Below, one piece after another: positions 12,329-23,591 of a stretch of DNA of 64,000 nt. The number at the start of each line of letters is the position of its first letter. The stretch's first letter is position 1. The position numbers and the translations under genes were made by a program. The stretch lies in the NCBI GenBank assembly GCA_022457155.1, contig JAJGOT010000780.1, positions 62,001 through 126,000 of the forward strand, written 5' to 3'. Origin of the DNA: Cladopsammia gracilis. Its lineage: Eukaryota > Cnidaria > Anthozoa > Scleractinia > Dendrophylliidae. The notes beneath the pieces were generated by a model. That model ran no database searches and was not told where the DNA came from. It saw only the letters and a list, made by a program, of their open reading frames with translations.

Positions 12329-13205
12329 TGTTGTTTGCGTCACTTCTGCGCGCAATACACGCAATTCCCACGCGCGTGTTCACGCGGACCGGCCTTTTGC
12401 CTTTCCATTTAGACCAGTGAGAACCAGTTCTTTCGGGCCGGTCAATTCTAACAAATGGAAAGCGCTCTTAGTCTCTCGCATTCCCTTGGAAAGTAAATCT
12501 CGTGGTAGTAGCAGTAGTAAACTATTAAAAAGCGGTTCCTACCGGTTGAGTTTCCCCTGATATTGTCAAAAGAAAGTATCCATCTTGAGCGGTTCGGTGC
12601 GTCGAGCTCTCACAAAACTGGCTGGTAGACGATTTGTGTAAAGAAATTATGCCTTTTGAGAATGTTTCGGCGCCCGTGCTGTACGAAAATTACTAGGCGG
12701 CATCTTCTCGAACGTTTACAAAAACATCTTCGGCATAAAGTTGGCCCTAGAACCACCAAGATTAAAATAAAGGTCTTGTTGATGCGAGATCAGCCTTTCC
12801 ACGCAACTAAGCGACCATTGTTGTGTTGCGAATATGACGTCATCTTCCTCTCGACCAACTAGATCCAGCTCTCTATGTGGTACTCGGCCATTTTTAAATC
12901 GAGTAATGGCGGCAAGCCGAAGCTGAACTTTACGTTTAAAATAACTGCTTTTCCCGTTGGAATTTGAACTTAAAATTTGGCATGCTAAGTATTCAGTACT
13001 TCTACTTTCCAAAACTGAAGAGAAAGGGAAGTGCAAAATTTTGATCATAGTACCACTTTAACTGCTGACGGGTCCACACTCCTCAACAAGAGATCTGAGT
13101 TGATACGAAATGCCGGCATGAAAAAAAATTCTATGCAGCCAATCAGAAGCAGGATCATTCCACCCCCCTCCCCCCCCCCCCTCCTTAATTTAGTTTCAAT
13201 TTTAT
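12329..13205. other. No confident gene
   Basis: Two ORFs of 68 and 110 codons overlap on opposite strands (12656-12862 plus, 12716-13048 minus). Neither has a recognisable domain or codon evidence. A C-rich run lies at 13157-13181. Confidence 0.35.
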
Positions 13206-13382
13206 TTCTACCGCCACCAACGGCACTGTCTGATGAACACGCTGATCGAATCCAAAAAATACCTTTTGTTGGGACATACCATCCTGGCTTAGTAATACCG
13301 AATATTGGTGGAATACTAAAAGAGCTGCACCCAATATTGGAGTCATCAGATAGATGCAGCAGAGCCATTAGGAATATCCCCA
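13206..13382 (+). pseudogene. Penelope-like element fragment, 5' part (split by LINE)
   Basis: Plus-strand frame coding a conserved segment with TYHPGL and NIGGILKELHPIL, typical of the region between the reverse transcriptase and the GIY-YIG endonuclease of Penelope-like elements. It breaks off at the LINE insertion site (13383), and the same gene resumes at 18892. The RT domain itself is absent, so this was already a 5'-truncated copy, or it has decayed beyond recognition. Confidence 0.6.
13370..13382. repeat. LINE target-site duplication, left copy
   Basis: AGGAATATCCCCA, repeated exactly at 18879-18891. The two copies flank the LINE and mark its insertion site. Confidence 0.85.
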
Positions 13383-13468
13383 TATTGGGGACTGGCTACA
13401 ACATGGCTGCGGAGTAGACGTGTTTCGCCGAGCTCCAACTTCGGTGGCCCAAACAGCTCGCAATTTTC

Positions 13469-14380
13469 ATGTCCACCAAAAGGAAAGACAAACCAACGTC
13501 TTCTAAAGAATCTACAGACTCTCCGGACAAGAAAAGAATAAAAGAAGGAGCAAAGAATACGTACACAGCCGAAACCGACGACGAAGTCTTCGAAGACTTA
13601 GAAATGGCCGAAGATCTGGGAAGGAAAATGGAGACTGTGTTAAAGAAATTGGAAAAGCTGGATGTTATTGAAAACCGTCTGAACCAGGTATACACGTCAA
13701 TCGCCAGTATCGAAGCCACTGTCAGTAGAATTGACTCGGAAGTCCACGTTCTAAAAGAAAAGACCCAAAATTTGGACAAGTCTGTCAAAGAAATTGAGGA
13801 AAGTGTAAACTTTAATGACGAGGACATCTCTGACATCAAACGCGATACTAAAAAGGCCGAAAACGAAATTAAACAGTTAAAGAAACAGATTCTATATATG
13901 GAGACCTACTCCAGGCGAGAAAATCTCAAGTTTGTGGGAATACGAGAAAATATCGATCCTTTTAACGGTGCTAATGAGATCACTGATGGCCCTCGCTCGC
14001 CAACTGAAAACACCAAAGAGGTTGTATTTAACTTTCTAGCAGAACAACTCAAGATTGACAGGCCAGGCGATACAATCGAATTCCAAAGAGTTCACCGTCT
14101 TGGAAAACCAAACAGTTCAAAGCCACGTCCAATTATAGCAAGATTCCTCTGCTTTGCCGACAAACAACTAGTGATGGATCAAGCGCGTAAACACCTAAAG
14201 GACAAGAACTACCATGTATTTAATGATATCCCGAAAGAACTATACGAGTCACGAAAAGGCCAATTAAAGAAACTTCAAGAAGCCAAGGAAAAAGGTTTTA
14301 ACGCTTATTTTAGCAAAGCACAACCTGATAAACTGTTCGTCAACGGAAATTACATCGCTCCAGGACAACCAATAGAGTAG
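13469..14380 (+). CDS. LINE ORF1 protein (L1-ORF1p / Transposase_22-like)
   Basis: Intact 303-residue ORF. Residues 1-35 are basic (many Lys), about 45-150 form a long coiled coil for trimerisation, and 150-270 hold the RRM-like and C-terminal domains with FVGIRENIDP, EFQRVHRLG and PRPIIARF, the hallmark RNA-binding segments of L1-type ORF1 proteins. Such proteins bind the LINE RNA as a nucleic-acid chaperone. The start lies about 86 bp from the element's 5' end. Unlike ORF2, this frame is undamaged. Confidence 0.85.
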   Translation: MSTKRKDKPTSSKESTDSPDKKRIKEGAKNTYTAETDDEVFEDLEMAEDLGRKMETVLKKLEKLDVIENRLNQVYTSIASIEATVSRIDSEVHVLKEKTQNLDKSVKEIEESVNFNDEDISDIKRDTKKAENEIKQLKKQILYMETYSRRENLKFVGIRENIDPFNGANEITDGPRSPTENTKEVVFNFLAEQLKIDRPGDTIEFQRVHRLGKPNSSKPRPIIARFLCFADKQLVMDQARKHLKDKNYHVFNDIPKELYESRKGQLKKLQEAKEKGFNAYFSKAQPDKLFVNGNYIAPGQPIE

Positions 14381-14704
14381 TATCCTTGTTATCATAATGT
14401 TCCTTTATGTCAATGATGCAAATTTAAATTACTGGGCCTCCATCTTGGAGCTTAGGAAAGCCGAAACTAGATATTGTAAGTACCGGTAAGAAAGCCAAAA
14501 CCCGAAGGAAAACTGCCCAAGATCTTTGTTTTATTTTTTTTCTTGTATCTATGTGTTTGTGTCCTTTCTGTTTGATATGTTTTTCTCTGTGCATAATTTG
14601 TGGCTTAATTATGTTTAGCCCTAATTGCTATGACACACCTCAGTTGTTAGGTAGCTGTTCTCTAGGCACCTCTCACAAAGGAATTGCAACACCTACTTTC
14701 CAAT
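14381..14704. other. Inter-ORF region of the LINE
   Basis: AT-rich spacer between ORF1 and ORF2 with no coding signal. A spacer of about 320 bp is longer than in most two-ORF LINEs; it could contain the ORF2 reinitiation or entry signal, but no specific motif is visible. Confidence 0.5.
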
Positions 14705-17700
14705 ATGTTGCGAACTTCAACGCATAGTGATGATCTACTAGTGTGCTCCCTAAACGTGAGAGGCCTGTCCAACAATTCAAAGAGAAGGGAAACTTTTCTT
14801 TGGTTAAGGAAGAAAACATTTTCTATATACTTTCTATAAGAAACCCATAGTACAAGTGACTCCGAAGCCATTTGGCGTTCTGAATGGGGATACTTAACAA
14901 TGTTTACCAACTTTTCGAGTTCTAGAGCTGGCGTGGGTATACTTTTTAACAACAACAATTTTCATTTTAATATTCTGAGATCCTTTACCGATCCTGAGGA
15001 AAGATTTATTATCGCTGACATTGAGACAAAAGGCGAAATCTTGACGCTTGTGAACGTTTACGCGCCTAATCAAGACGATGCTACTTTCTTAAAAAAGTGA
15101 GTGAAAGGCTGACTTCTTTTGAGTGCGACTTTCTAATTTTTGGCGGTGACTTTAACTTAGTTTATGATGTCCACAAAGATAAAAAAGGTGGTGTCCCCAC
15201 CACACATTGGAAATCTAGAGACGAAGTTGAACATCTAAAAGAAAAATTTGAATTAATGGACATTTGGCGAGCACTCAATCCAGACGCTACGCGTTTTACG
15301 TGGAGAAGGAACAAACCGAAAATTCAATGCCGTTTAGATTATTTTTTAATCTCCGAAACCCTATGTCCAAACGTTCTCGAAGCTGAAATCTTACCCGGTT
15401 TCCGGACCGACCATTCAAAGATTACAGTTTGTATAAGCGCTACAACTAATCGCAGAGGACCAGGTTTTGGGAAATTAAACACGCACCTCCTTACCGAAAC
15501 CGACTATGTCACTTTAATTAAGAAAACTATAATCGACGTCTCAAAGGAATATAAGGATCAGAATGAAGTTGATGCAATATTATTGTGGGACGTAATTAAG
15601 ATGCAAATCAGAGCAGCTTCAATCAGATACGCTTCAGCAAAAAAGCTACACCTCAAACAAAAGGAGCTTTCTTTAGAGGAAGAAATTGTAACTATTGAAA
15701 AAAACTCGACGAAAGAAATTTATCAGAAACAAATGAAAAAACCTTACACACTGAATTAAGAATAAAGAAGCACGATGAGAGGAGATAATTGGCTACAAAA
15801 CCCAAGGGGCCATTTTAAGATCTAAAGTGAAATGGTACAATGATGGTGAAAGGAATACAAAATACTTCCATAGCCTGGAAAAGCGACATTTTAACAGTAA
15901 AACTATAAGGAATCTAAAAACTGAGAGCAATACAAATATTTCAACAGATCCGGAAATTCTAATGGAAGCAAAAAAATTTTACGAGTCTCTTTACACCTCC
16001 AGAATAGGTTATAATTTTTCCAACGAATGCGAAAATACCTTTTTTCCGATGTGAATGATTCTAAGGTAAGCTATAATCAGAAAATGTCATGTGAAGGTCC
16101 CCTAACATTAGCTGAGTGCTTAGAGAGTCTCAAGACAATGAAAGCGGGTAAGTCTCCTGGGACGGATGGCATTCCGGCAGAATTCTACAAAGTCTTTTGG
16201 AACGATGTTTCTTCATATTTGCTAGCTTCCTTAAACTTGTCTTTCTCTAAAGGTTATCTTTCCATTTCACAACGAAGAGGGCCGATAACACTGATACCAA
16301 AGAAAAACAAACTTCAACAATTTTTGAAAAACTGGAGACCTATAAGTCTCTTGAATACCGATTAAAAAATAGCGGCTAAAGCTATAGCTGCTAGATTAAA
16401 AAGAGTTCTACCAGAAATAATCAACAATGACCAAACAGGCTTCCTTAAAGGTAGGACAATCAGTGAAAACATCAAGTTACTTAATAGTATAATAAGCTAT
16501 ACAGAACTGCAGAATATTCCTGGTCTGTTACTCTTTGTTGATTTCGAAAAAGCGTTTGACTCTCTAGAATGGTCTTTCATCGAGAAAACACTCGCTTTTT
16601 ACAACTTTGGCTCTTCCGTTATCTCTTGGATTAAATTGTTCTATACAGATATAAGTAGCAGTATTCGAAACAATGGGTGAGCATCGGAATTTTTCCATCT
16701 CGGAAGAGGAGTTAGACAGGGATGCCCTCTGTCCGCATACCTTTTTGTTTTATGTGTTGAGATTTTAGGTACTGCGATTAGAAACCACAAGCAAATCAAG
16801 GGAATTCGCATCCTAGATGAAGAGTGTAAAGTCAGTCAATACGCTGATGATACCACTTTAATACTCGATGGTTCAGACATGTCGATGCAACAGTTTTTTG
16901 TTTTGCTTGATTCGTTCGCAGAAATTTCGGGATTAAAAGTCAATTATGAAAAGACAGAAGCTCTTTGGATTGGTTCACTACGTCTTCAAAAAAGGATTAT
17001 AGCTGCCTATCAGAAAATCACTTGGGCCGTCAATAAAGTTAGAGCACTGGGTGTCTGGTTCTCCACTATTAAAGAAGAATCCGTAACACTGAACTATCGA
17101 GAAAAGAAAGAAAAAATCTCCAACTTAATTGAAAACTGGCAGTTTAGAAGACTAACCCTCCTCGGTAAAATTGTAGTTATTAAGAGCCTGCTTGCCTCGC
17201 AGCTAGTATATATCATGTCTCCACTGCCTACGTCACACGAATTCCTTAAGGACATAAAAAGTCTATTGTACAAGTTTTTGTGGAATGGAAAAAGTGATAA
17301 AATTAAAAGAACACAAATGATTAATGATTATTCTGAGGGGGGTCTAAAAATGTTGGACATTCAGAGCTTTAACCAAGCTCTAAAGGCGAAATGGATTAAC
17401 AAATATCTAGATCAGGAAAATAAAGGAAAATGGAAATTGTTTTTGAACTTCTTTTTAGCGGAGCACTATGCCGAACTAATCTTTACAGGTAACCTTAAAA
17501 TAGATGAGATTCCCTTTTTGCAACTAGAGGAACCCTTTTTTAAAGAACTTATTGAAATCTGGTCAAATCTCAGCTTTATAAAAGAACCGAACAACTTTTC
17601 TCAAATGCCAATATGGTATAACTCTCTTTTACGCATTAACAATAAACCCTTCTACCATAGAAACTGGTATTTGGCAGATATTCGTACTGTCGACCACCTT

Positions 17701-18447
17701 CTTGATAAGGATTCCAAATTCTTAACTTTTGATACCTTTAAGAAAAAGTATTCTGTGAAAACAAATTTTCTCCAATATTATAGTGTTGTTTGTGCAATTT
17801 CTGTTTTGAAAAACGTCCGTGCTCGCCACCCAACGCTGAACTCTGACGATGGCACCAAAAATTTGATGATGTCATCGGAATTCTGCAAATCGGCCTATAA
17901 AATACTCGTGAAACGAAAAGCTTCACTTCCAATTGAAAGCCAAACCAAATGGCTCTCGGACTCTAAACATTATGATCTTGATAAAATAGATTGGTGTAAA
18001 TCATATAACTTGCCCTTTCTATGTACTCGGGAAACAAAATTGCAAAACTTCCAATTTAAACTCCTCCATAGAAGAATAGCCACCAATAGTTATTTGTTTA
18101 AAATTGGTGTTATACAAAGTGACCTTTGTTCCTTCTGCAAGAAAAATTCGGAAACTCTTGTTCACTTGTTTTGGGAATGTCCAAATGTACACAGCTTTTG
18201 GAACGAAGTTAAAGATTGGATTTATAGCCATTCTTGCTTCTCAACTGAAAACTTCTCATTTCTTGTTTGCTTGGGCTTAGTTGAAAATACTTCAAACCTT
18301 CTCTTTCACCACTTTCTCCTTATTGCTAGATACCACATATATTGGTCTAAATCAATGCACTCTATCCCATTCCGAGAACTTTATATTCGAAATATTCACT
18401 TATGTTTTAGGAAGTGGGGAGCCTTTACTCGCGACAGTAATCTGTAG
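14705..18447 (+). pseudogene. LINE ORF2: AP endonuclease, reverse transcriptase, zinc-binding tail (broken)
   Basis: Starts at ATG 14705. Order: endonuclease domain (LNVRGLSNNS at about residue 15, later FGGDFNLVYD near 15150 and the FRTDHSKI end near 15410), fingers (AGKSPGTDGIPAEFYK near 16150), palm (FVDFEKAFDS near 16540, RQGCPLSAYLF near 16720, YADD at 16840-16851), and a C-terminal C..C..H..C zinc segment (CSFCKK to FWECP, about 18130-18180). Damage: TAA at 14837-14839, frame change near 15095 in an A-run, changes between 15730 and 15830 and near 16040, TAA at 16363-16365 and TGA at 16678-16680. The last 520 codons are open. It would have copied LINE RNA at nicked DNA; this copy is inactive. 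Confidence 0.85.
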
Positions 18448-18878
18448 TTTTTCTTAGCTATGTGAGTCTGGTGGCCTTCGAGAACAGTCTATTTACTTTT
18501 CTTTATTTTTTTTCCCATACCATGTATCAGTATGTATCTAAACTTGTTAATTTTTAATAACTTTGTGTTTCCATTAGCTACAAAAATTTTTGAAGTGGAC
18601 AATTTAATGTATATGAAATATAGTTTCAAAGAAAACTGTAAAATATCTTCTATAAGGTGTCATAACTAACGAATGTATTTAACGTGTGTGTATGCGTTTC
18701 TGTGAACGTTATTAATTTTATTTTTTTTTGTTACCAATTGATAACGGTACTATTAATAAATAAGTGCAGTCTGTAGTGTTAATATGTTATAAGTGTGAAA
18801 TGTAAGCATATCGTAAGCACTGTATTAGTGTTATAGCCAAAAACATGTAATGAGCAGTGTAACACAGCAATAAAAAAA

Positions 18879-18891
18879 AGGAATATCCCCA
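18879..18891. repeat. LINE target-site duplication, right copy
   Basis: Identical to 13370-13382. It abuts the LINE's A-rich tail on the left and the resumed Penelope-like coding sequence on the right. Confidence 0.85.
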
Positions 18892-19437
18892 GCATCAGCA
18901 TTTAGAAAACCTAAAAGTTTGGCGGATTATCTGGTCCATGCAAAGTTAAACAGGAACTCGGGAGAACATTTACAACGAGGAGTAAGCAAATGCTGGTCGA
19001 GGAGATGTGAGGTGTGTGGTTACATGAACATGTAAGATTTTTTTGTTTCCACTGCCACTGGTAAAAGATATTCCATTAACTATAGTCTTAATTGTAATTT
19101 ATGTGATGTGGTGTATCTGATAACATGCAAGATCTGTGGACTACAATATGTAGGATCTATCACGACTAAGTTTCGACTTAGATTTAATCAGGCGTCATGA
19201 AAATCTTGAACAAGTAAATCGCGAGAATGATGACTTGCTTTATAAGCATCTGTGGAGTGAAGGACATAACGGGTTTACGGATGTGAAGATTCAGATACTA
19301 GATAGGGTGAATGGAGAAAGAGAATTGAGGGAAAAGGAGGGGCAATGGGCGTATAAGCTGAACACTTTGAGCCCGTATGGTCTCAATGACAATGACTTTT
19401 TCTTTGGTCAAAGAAAGCGCTCTAGGCGCACGTAACA
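18892..19437 (+). pseudogene. Penelope-like element fragment, 3' part with GIY-YIG endonuclease
   Basis: Continuation of the fragment at 13206-13382. It has FRKPKSLADYLVHAKL, then a CWSRRCEVCGY zinc-knuckle-like motif, then VVYLITCKICGLQYVG near 19105-19155, which is the GIY-YIG signature of Penelope endonucleases. It ends with REKEGQWAYKLNTL and a basic tail, stop at 19435. A stop after CGYMNM (about 19034) and further breaks near 19195 show decay. The endonuclease would nick target DNA for insertion. Confidence 0.75.
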
Positions 19438-19596
19438 GTATTAGCTTATTAGCGCGTGCGTACGTCCGGGATTGTTTATTGTTGCGCGCGCGTGATTAAG
19501 CGCGTTGTCTAGATGTTTGATTTGTCCGTTCTCGCGATTGTTATATTCCACAGTTTTAAAAGTATTATGGCGCGTGCTTTTGTAACGACCATTTTA
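19438..19596. other. 3' untranslated part of the Penelope-like remnant
   Basis: GC-rich GCGCGCG-containing stretch between the Penelope stop codon and the hammerhead-like motif. No ORF. Confidence 0.4.
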
Positions 19597-19640
19597 CCCT
19601 GATGAAGGCTGTTGAATGCAGCCGAAATATAGGTATTGAC
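19597..19640 (+). ncRNA. Hammerhead-ribozyme-like core motif (candidate)
   Basis: CTGATGA, then a small stem-loop (GGCTG ... CAGCC), then CGAAA, gives the order of the hammerhead core (CUGANGA, stem II, GAAA). Penelope-like elements are known to carry hammerhead motifs in their terminal repeats, and this lies just downstream of a Penelope GIY-YIG fragment. I could not build a convincing stem I and stem III, so it may be degenerate or only a core-like hairpin. Confidence 0.3.
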
Positions 19641-19670
19641 AAAATTTACAATTTGTCTTCATTTGTGATA

Positions 19671-19767
19671 GTAGTATATCCAAACTGGCCTTTGTTTCAC
19701 GGATCACTGATTAAGAATTGGGAAAGGATTGGACCCATTGTTATGTGTATGAACAATGAGGTGGATC
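19671..19767. repeat. Dispersed repeat A, copy 1
   Basis: About 97 bp starting GTAGTATATCC and ending GAGGTGGATC. Almost identical to 20066-20162. Confidence 0.8.
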
Positions 19768-19903
19768 CGGAGCAAAGGCCAGGAAGGATATCGCGCGGAG
19801 GGATGGGCGGGTGGGCGCTCAAAAAATTATCCATAGACTCTTCCCAGCTACAAACAAGCGCCCCCACCCAACCCAGACTCCCCCTCCCTATTTTCTGAGA
19901 ACA

Positions 19904-20063
19904 CGCCTCGAACGAGTGGCTGTGGGTTTTACGGCAAAAGAGGCCCACAAGAAGGGAATGTTTACATTTATAGTCTTGAATATATTAACTGGTGTGAATC
20001 CCATGCTTTCTGTCACATTCCAGCGCTTAATCCGCTTCCGTGAAACATATGGGCCAGTTTGAA
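19904..20063. repeat. Dispersed repeat B, copy 1
   Basis: About 160 bp containing TTTTACGGCAAAAGAGGCCC and ending in GGCCAGTTTGAAT. Repeated at 22589-22756 with few differences. Its end forms an inverted pair with the start of repeat A copy 2 (TCCGTGAAACAT...GGCCAGTTT against AAACTGGCC...GTTTCACGGA, 20037-20100). Confidence 0.8.
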
Positions 20064-20065
20064 TG

Positions 20066-20162
20066 GTAGTATATCCAAACTGGCCTTTGTTTCACGGATC
20101 AATGATTAAGAATTGGGAAAGGATTGGACCCATTGTTCTGTGTATGAACAATGAGGTGGATC
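20066..20162. repeat. Dispersed repeat A, copy 2
   Basis: Second copy of 19671-19767. The order A-B-A here suggests tandemly arranged or recombined ends of one repeat family. Confidence 0.8.
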
Positions 20163-20827
20163 ACTCCGCAAGGCACCGGGAACGTAGTCCCGCAGCCTCC
20201 TCCCACCGAAGCGACCCATTTTCCCATATCTCACTATCCTTCCCCAAACCTTACTCCCAAACCTTACTCCCAAACCTAACATTGCATCCCAACGCTAACA
20301 TTGCATTCCTAGCTGTTCCATGTGGTCCCCTTTGGGTCATGTACCCATGGGGGGGGGGGGGGGGGAGTCGTGCCTGATGCAGCACAAAGCAGTTCTCTCA
20401 CAACAACATGTTCACTATCCGGGACTGATGCCAGATCACAGGTCCCCAGGAGGGCTGTCGATTGGATTACCCGTTCGTGAAAAGATGCGACTGCTTCCAT
20501 TGGGGTTAAGTTGGGTACAATCTCCCATTGAGGCTAGGGTGACAGCTAAAAGACACCGAAGAGAAGACGGGCGAGAGCTGGGAGTCCCCCGGGGACCAGT
20601 AGAGAGTAAGAGTCCCGGCAACAACTGCAAGAGTCGGGCACTAAGGGCTTTAGATAGTCCCGGGACAATTAAACTCACTGGTGGGAAAGGTGGGAAGCCC
20701 CCCTGGGCGTGTGGTCCATAAAGAACGAAAAGAGAAAACAAATGAATCCAATAGGGAGTAAAGACTGAGTTCAGCCACCGCCAAAAGCACCAAATTAACA
20801 CCTGAACGTAATCCAGAATTCATCCCC
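20163..20827. other. Repeat-derived noncoding DNA
   Basis: Contains short CCAAACCTTACTCC / CTAACATTGCAT tandem motifs (20232-20308) and a G-homopolymer near 20350-20365. The ORF at 20320-20721 shows no domain. Confidence 0.4.
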
Positions 20828-22340
20828 GGCCAGAGAGGCGCAGGGGTAAACAAGTTTCCACTAAACACTGAGTTCAAACTATCACCAAACACAACTAATT
20901 AATACATGGGCCTGAATTAGTATTCCTACCCGGCCAGGGAGGCCCAAGTTTAAAGATATTCCCACGGAACACTGAGCTCAGGAACTGTCAAGTATGCCTA
21001 GTTGACACCTGAACCTAGATCAGTATTCGTGCCCAACTAGAGAGGCTCACACCTTAATAAATTTCCACCGAACACAGAATTGAACTATTGCCAAAGACAC
21101 CTAACTGACACCTCAACCTGGTTCAGTATTCGTGTCACGACCGGGGGGGGGGGGGGGGGCAAGCGTAGATAAATTTCCACCGAATGCCAAGTTGAGATAT
21201 TGCCAAACACACTTAATTGGCACCTGAACCAAACCCAGTGCCCAGTCAGGGAGGCCAAAACGTAAACAAATTTCAACCGAACACCAAGTTTTGCCATTGC
21301 CAAACACACCTTATTGACACCTGAACCTAGTTCAGTATGCGTGTCCAGCCAAAGAAGTCGAAAGTGAAATAACTTCCACTGAAGTCAGTTATTATGAAAC
21401 ACACCTTTTTGACACCTGAACCTAGTTCAGAGTTCGTGCACGGCCAGATAGGCCCAAACGTAAATAAGACTCAACCGAACACAGAGTTCAGCTATGGCCA
21501 TCACACCCTGTTGACACTTAGACCCAGTTCAGTATTCGCGCCTGGCCAGAGAGGCCCAAAGTAAATAAATTCCATCGAACACAGAGGTCAGCTATGGCTT
21601 AACACACCATATTGGCACCTGAACCTAGTTCAGTATTCGTGCCCGGCCCGAGAGGTCCAAAGTAAATGAAATTCCACTGAACAGAAAGTTCAGCTACACT
21701 GTATGGCCACTTATTGGCACCTAAACCCAGTTCAGTATTCGTGCCCGACCCGAGAGGTCCAAAGGAAATGAATTGCCACCGAACACAAGTTTCAGCTATG
21801 GCCAAACACACCTTATTGGCACATGAACCTAGTGCAGTATTCGTGCCGGACCCGAGAGGTCCAAAGTAAATGAATTTCCACCGAACACAAAGTTCAGCTA
21901 TGGCCAAACACACCTATTGGCACCTGAACCTAGCTCAGTATTCGTGCCCGACCCGAGAGGTCCAAAGAAAATGAATTTCCACTGAACACAAAGTTCAGCG
22001 TGGCCAAACACACCTAATTGACACCTGAACCTAGTTCAGTATTCGTGCCGGACCCGAGAGGCCCAAAGTAAATGAATTTCCACCGAACATTAAGTTCAGC
22101 TATGGCCAAACACACCTTATTGGCACTTGAACCTAGTTCAGTATTCGTGCCGGACCCGAAAGGCCCAAAGTAAACGAATTTCCACCGAACATTAAGTTCA
22201 GCTATGGCCAAACACACCTATTGGCACCTGAACCTAGTTCAATATTCGTGCCGGACCCGAGAGGCCCAAAGTTCAGCTATGGCCAAACGAACCTATCGAA
22301 CACCTAATTGACAACTGAACCTAGTTCAGTATTCGTACAC
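20828..22340. repeat. Tandem array of a ~102-bp satellite unit (about 14 copies)
   Basis: The phrase CCTAGTTCAGTATTCGTGCC recurs with ~100-104 bp spacing (for example near 21120, 21520, 21620, 21720, 21825, 21925, 22027, 22128, 22230, 22316), followed each time by GAGAGGCCCAAAGTAAAT-like and TTCCACCGAACA-like blocks and CTATGGCCAAACACACC. Left copies are the most diverged and right copies the most alike, so homogenisation seems recent at the right end. Where the unit is exactly 102 bp, minus-strand ORFs of repeated 34-residue blocks arise (21599-21913, 22014-22217); I regard them as by-products. Confidence 0.85.
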
Positions 22341-22588
22341 GACCATAGAGGCCCAAACATGACTAAATAATTTCAAAATGCACTCAGCAACACCTACCCT
22401 ACAAACGCGAAAAACCAGTCGATGTGACGCCAACTGAATAGCGGAAAATATATTTGCCCCTGTGTTGGTAGCTTGAGGCTGAACGTGTGGAGCTTGTTGC
22501 CGTAACTGAAGGGCCAGTTGTAGAGGTTGTTGGGGCGGTTGAACCGGTGGCTGTAGCGCTGAAGAACGGGAACTTGAGCCGAACAGTG

Positions 22589-22756
22589 GAACGCGCTTCG
22601 AAACGGGTGGCCGTTGGTTTTACGGCAAAAGAGGCCCACAAGAAGAGAATGTTTACATTTATAGTCTTGAATATATTAACTGGTGTGAATCCCATGCTTT
22701 CTGTCACATTCCAGCGCTTAATCCGCTTCCGTGAAACATATTGGCCAGTTTGAATA
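22589..22756. repeat. Dispersed repeat B, copy 2
   Basis: Second copy of 19904-20063. The two copies bracket the 102-bp tandem array, so array plus flanks may be one composite repeat unit. Confidence 0.8.
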
Positions 22757-22803
22757 GTATATATTTATTCATGGAGACTGCGCTTTTTTTATATTGGTGC
22801 TTG

Positions 22804-22810
<7 letters not shown>

Positions 22811-22862
<52 letters not shown>
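22811..22862. repeat. (TA)n microsatellite
   Basis: About 25 uninterrupted TA units, followed by AATATTTATA. Confidence 0.9.
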
Positions 22863-22866
<4 letters not shown>

Positions 22867-22867
22867 T

Positions 22868-22868
<1 letters not shown>

Positions 22869-22899
<31 letters not shown>

Positions 22900-22900
22900 G
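22869..22900. repeat. (GATA)n microsatellite
   Basis: Seven to eight tandem TAGA/GATA units. Confidence 0.9.
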
Positions 22901-22910
22901 TATAATAATG

Positions 22911-23237
22911 GTTTTAACGTTTCGTCCTTCGGCCTTCTTCAGAAATTACTAAGAATTAAAAACTAAAAACTAAAAACTATGTACAATAATTACGTTATAC
23001 AAGTTGCGACTTATATACGGTTTATATAGGTTTTTATCACATCATGTATGTTATTTTTAGCGTTAAATTTTTCCTTGTTATTTAGTTCTTTTGTTATGTT
23101 ACGTAACCTCGTTTTCCTTTGTTTTTGTAGCTTAACGTATATAAGTCACAACTTGTATAACTTAATCATTGTACATACTTTTTAGTTTTTAGTTTTTAAT
23201 TCTTAGTAATTTCTGAAGAAGGCCGAAACGTTAAAAC
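22911..23237. repeat. Foldback repeat with GAAGAAGGCCGAAACG ends
   Basis: Arm 22911-23019 is the reverse complement of 23136-23237 with few differences; the loop is about 116 bp. The outer end of each arm reads CTGAAGAAGGCCGAAACGTT (right arm, plus strand), resembling a minimal hammerhead core (CUGANGA...GAAA). Inner parts hold TTTTTAGTTTTTAGTTTTTA repeats. Likely a nonautonomous element inserted beside TA microsatellites. Confidence 0.75.
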
Positions 23238-23354
23238 CAGTCAGGACCAGTAAGAAGTTTGCCCCATCGTTTTTTATTATACTTATCTACAAATTCACGT
23301 GGTGGCGTCGTATCCTTGGATCCTTCTGCTGAAGAGTTCACCGTTTGTGTAAAC

Positions 23355-23356
<2 letters not shown>

Positions 23357-23429
<73 letters not shown>
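23357..23429. repeat. (TA)n microsatellite
   Basis: About 35 TA units. The translated Tyr-Ile repeat is meaningless. Confidence 0.9.
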
Positions 23430-23431
<2 letters not shown>

Positions 23432-23591
23432 AATTAGTGTGGCAAGCGAGATATAGACAACTAATTGCCTCATAATCTTTGGATCACCAACCCATTCTCA
23501 TTAGGAAGGCGATTCACAGCGATTTCTGAAACATATACATAGACAGTTAAAGTGAGAACAGAAATTTTCACAAAGATTATGAGCGAAAAAG

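Larger units (their letters stand above)
13383..18879 (+). mobile_element. L1/Tx1-type non-LTR retrotransposon, near full length (~5.5 kb)
   Basis: Two ORFs on the plus strand: an L1-ORF1p-like coiled-coil/RRM protein, then an endonuclease-reverse transcriptase. A short A-rich tail (18871-18879) precedes the target-site duplication. The 13-bp duplication (13370-13382, 18879-18891) is perfect, which fits a fairly recent insertion even though ORF2 already carries stops and frameshifts. It landed in sense orientation inside a Penelope-like remnant. Confidence 0.85.

Noticed and set aside
21599..21913. Repeat-protein ORF with 34-residue units
   Set aside because: Arises only because the satellite period is 102 bp; no start context or conservation argument.
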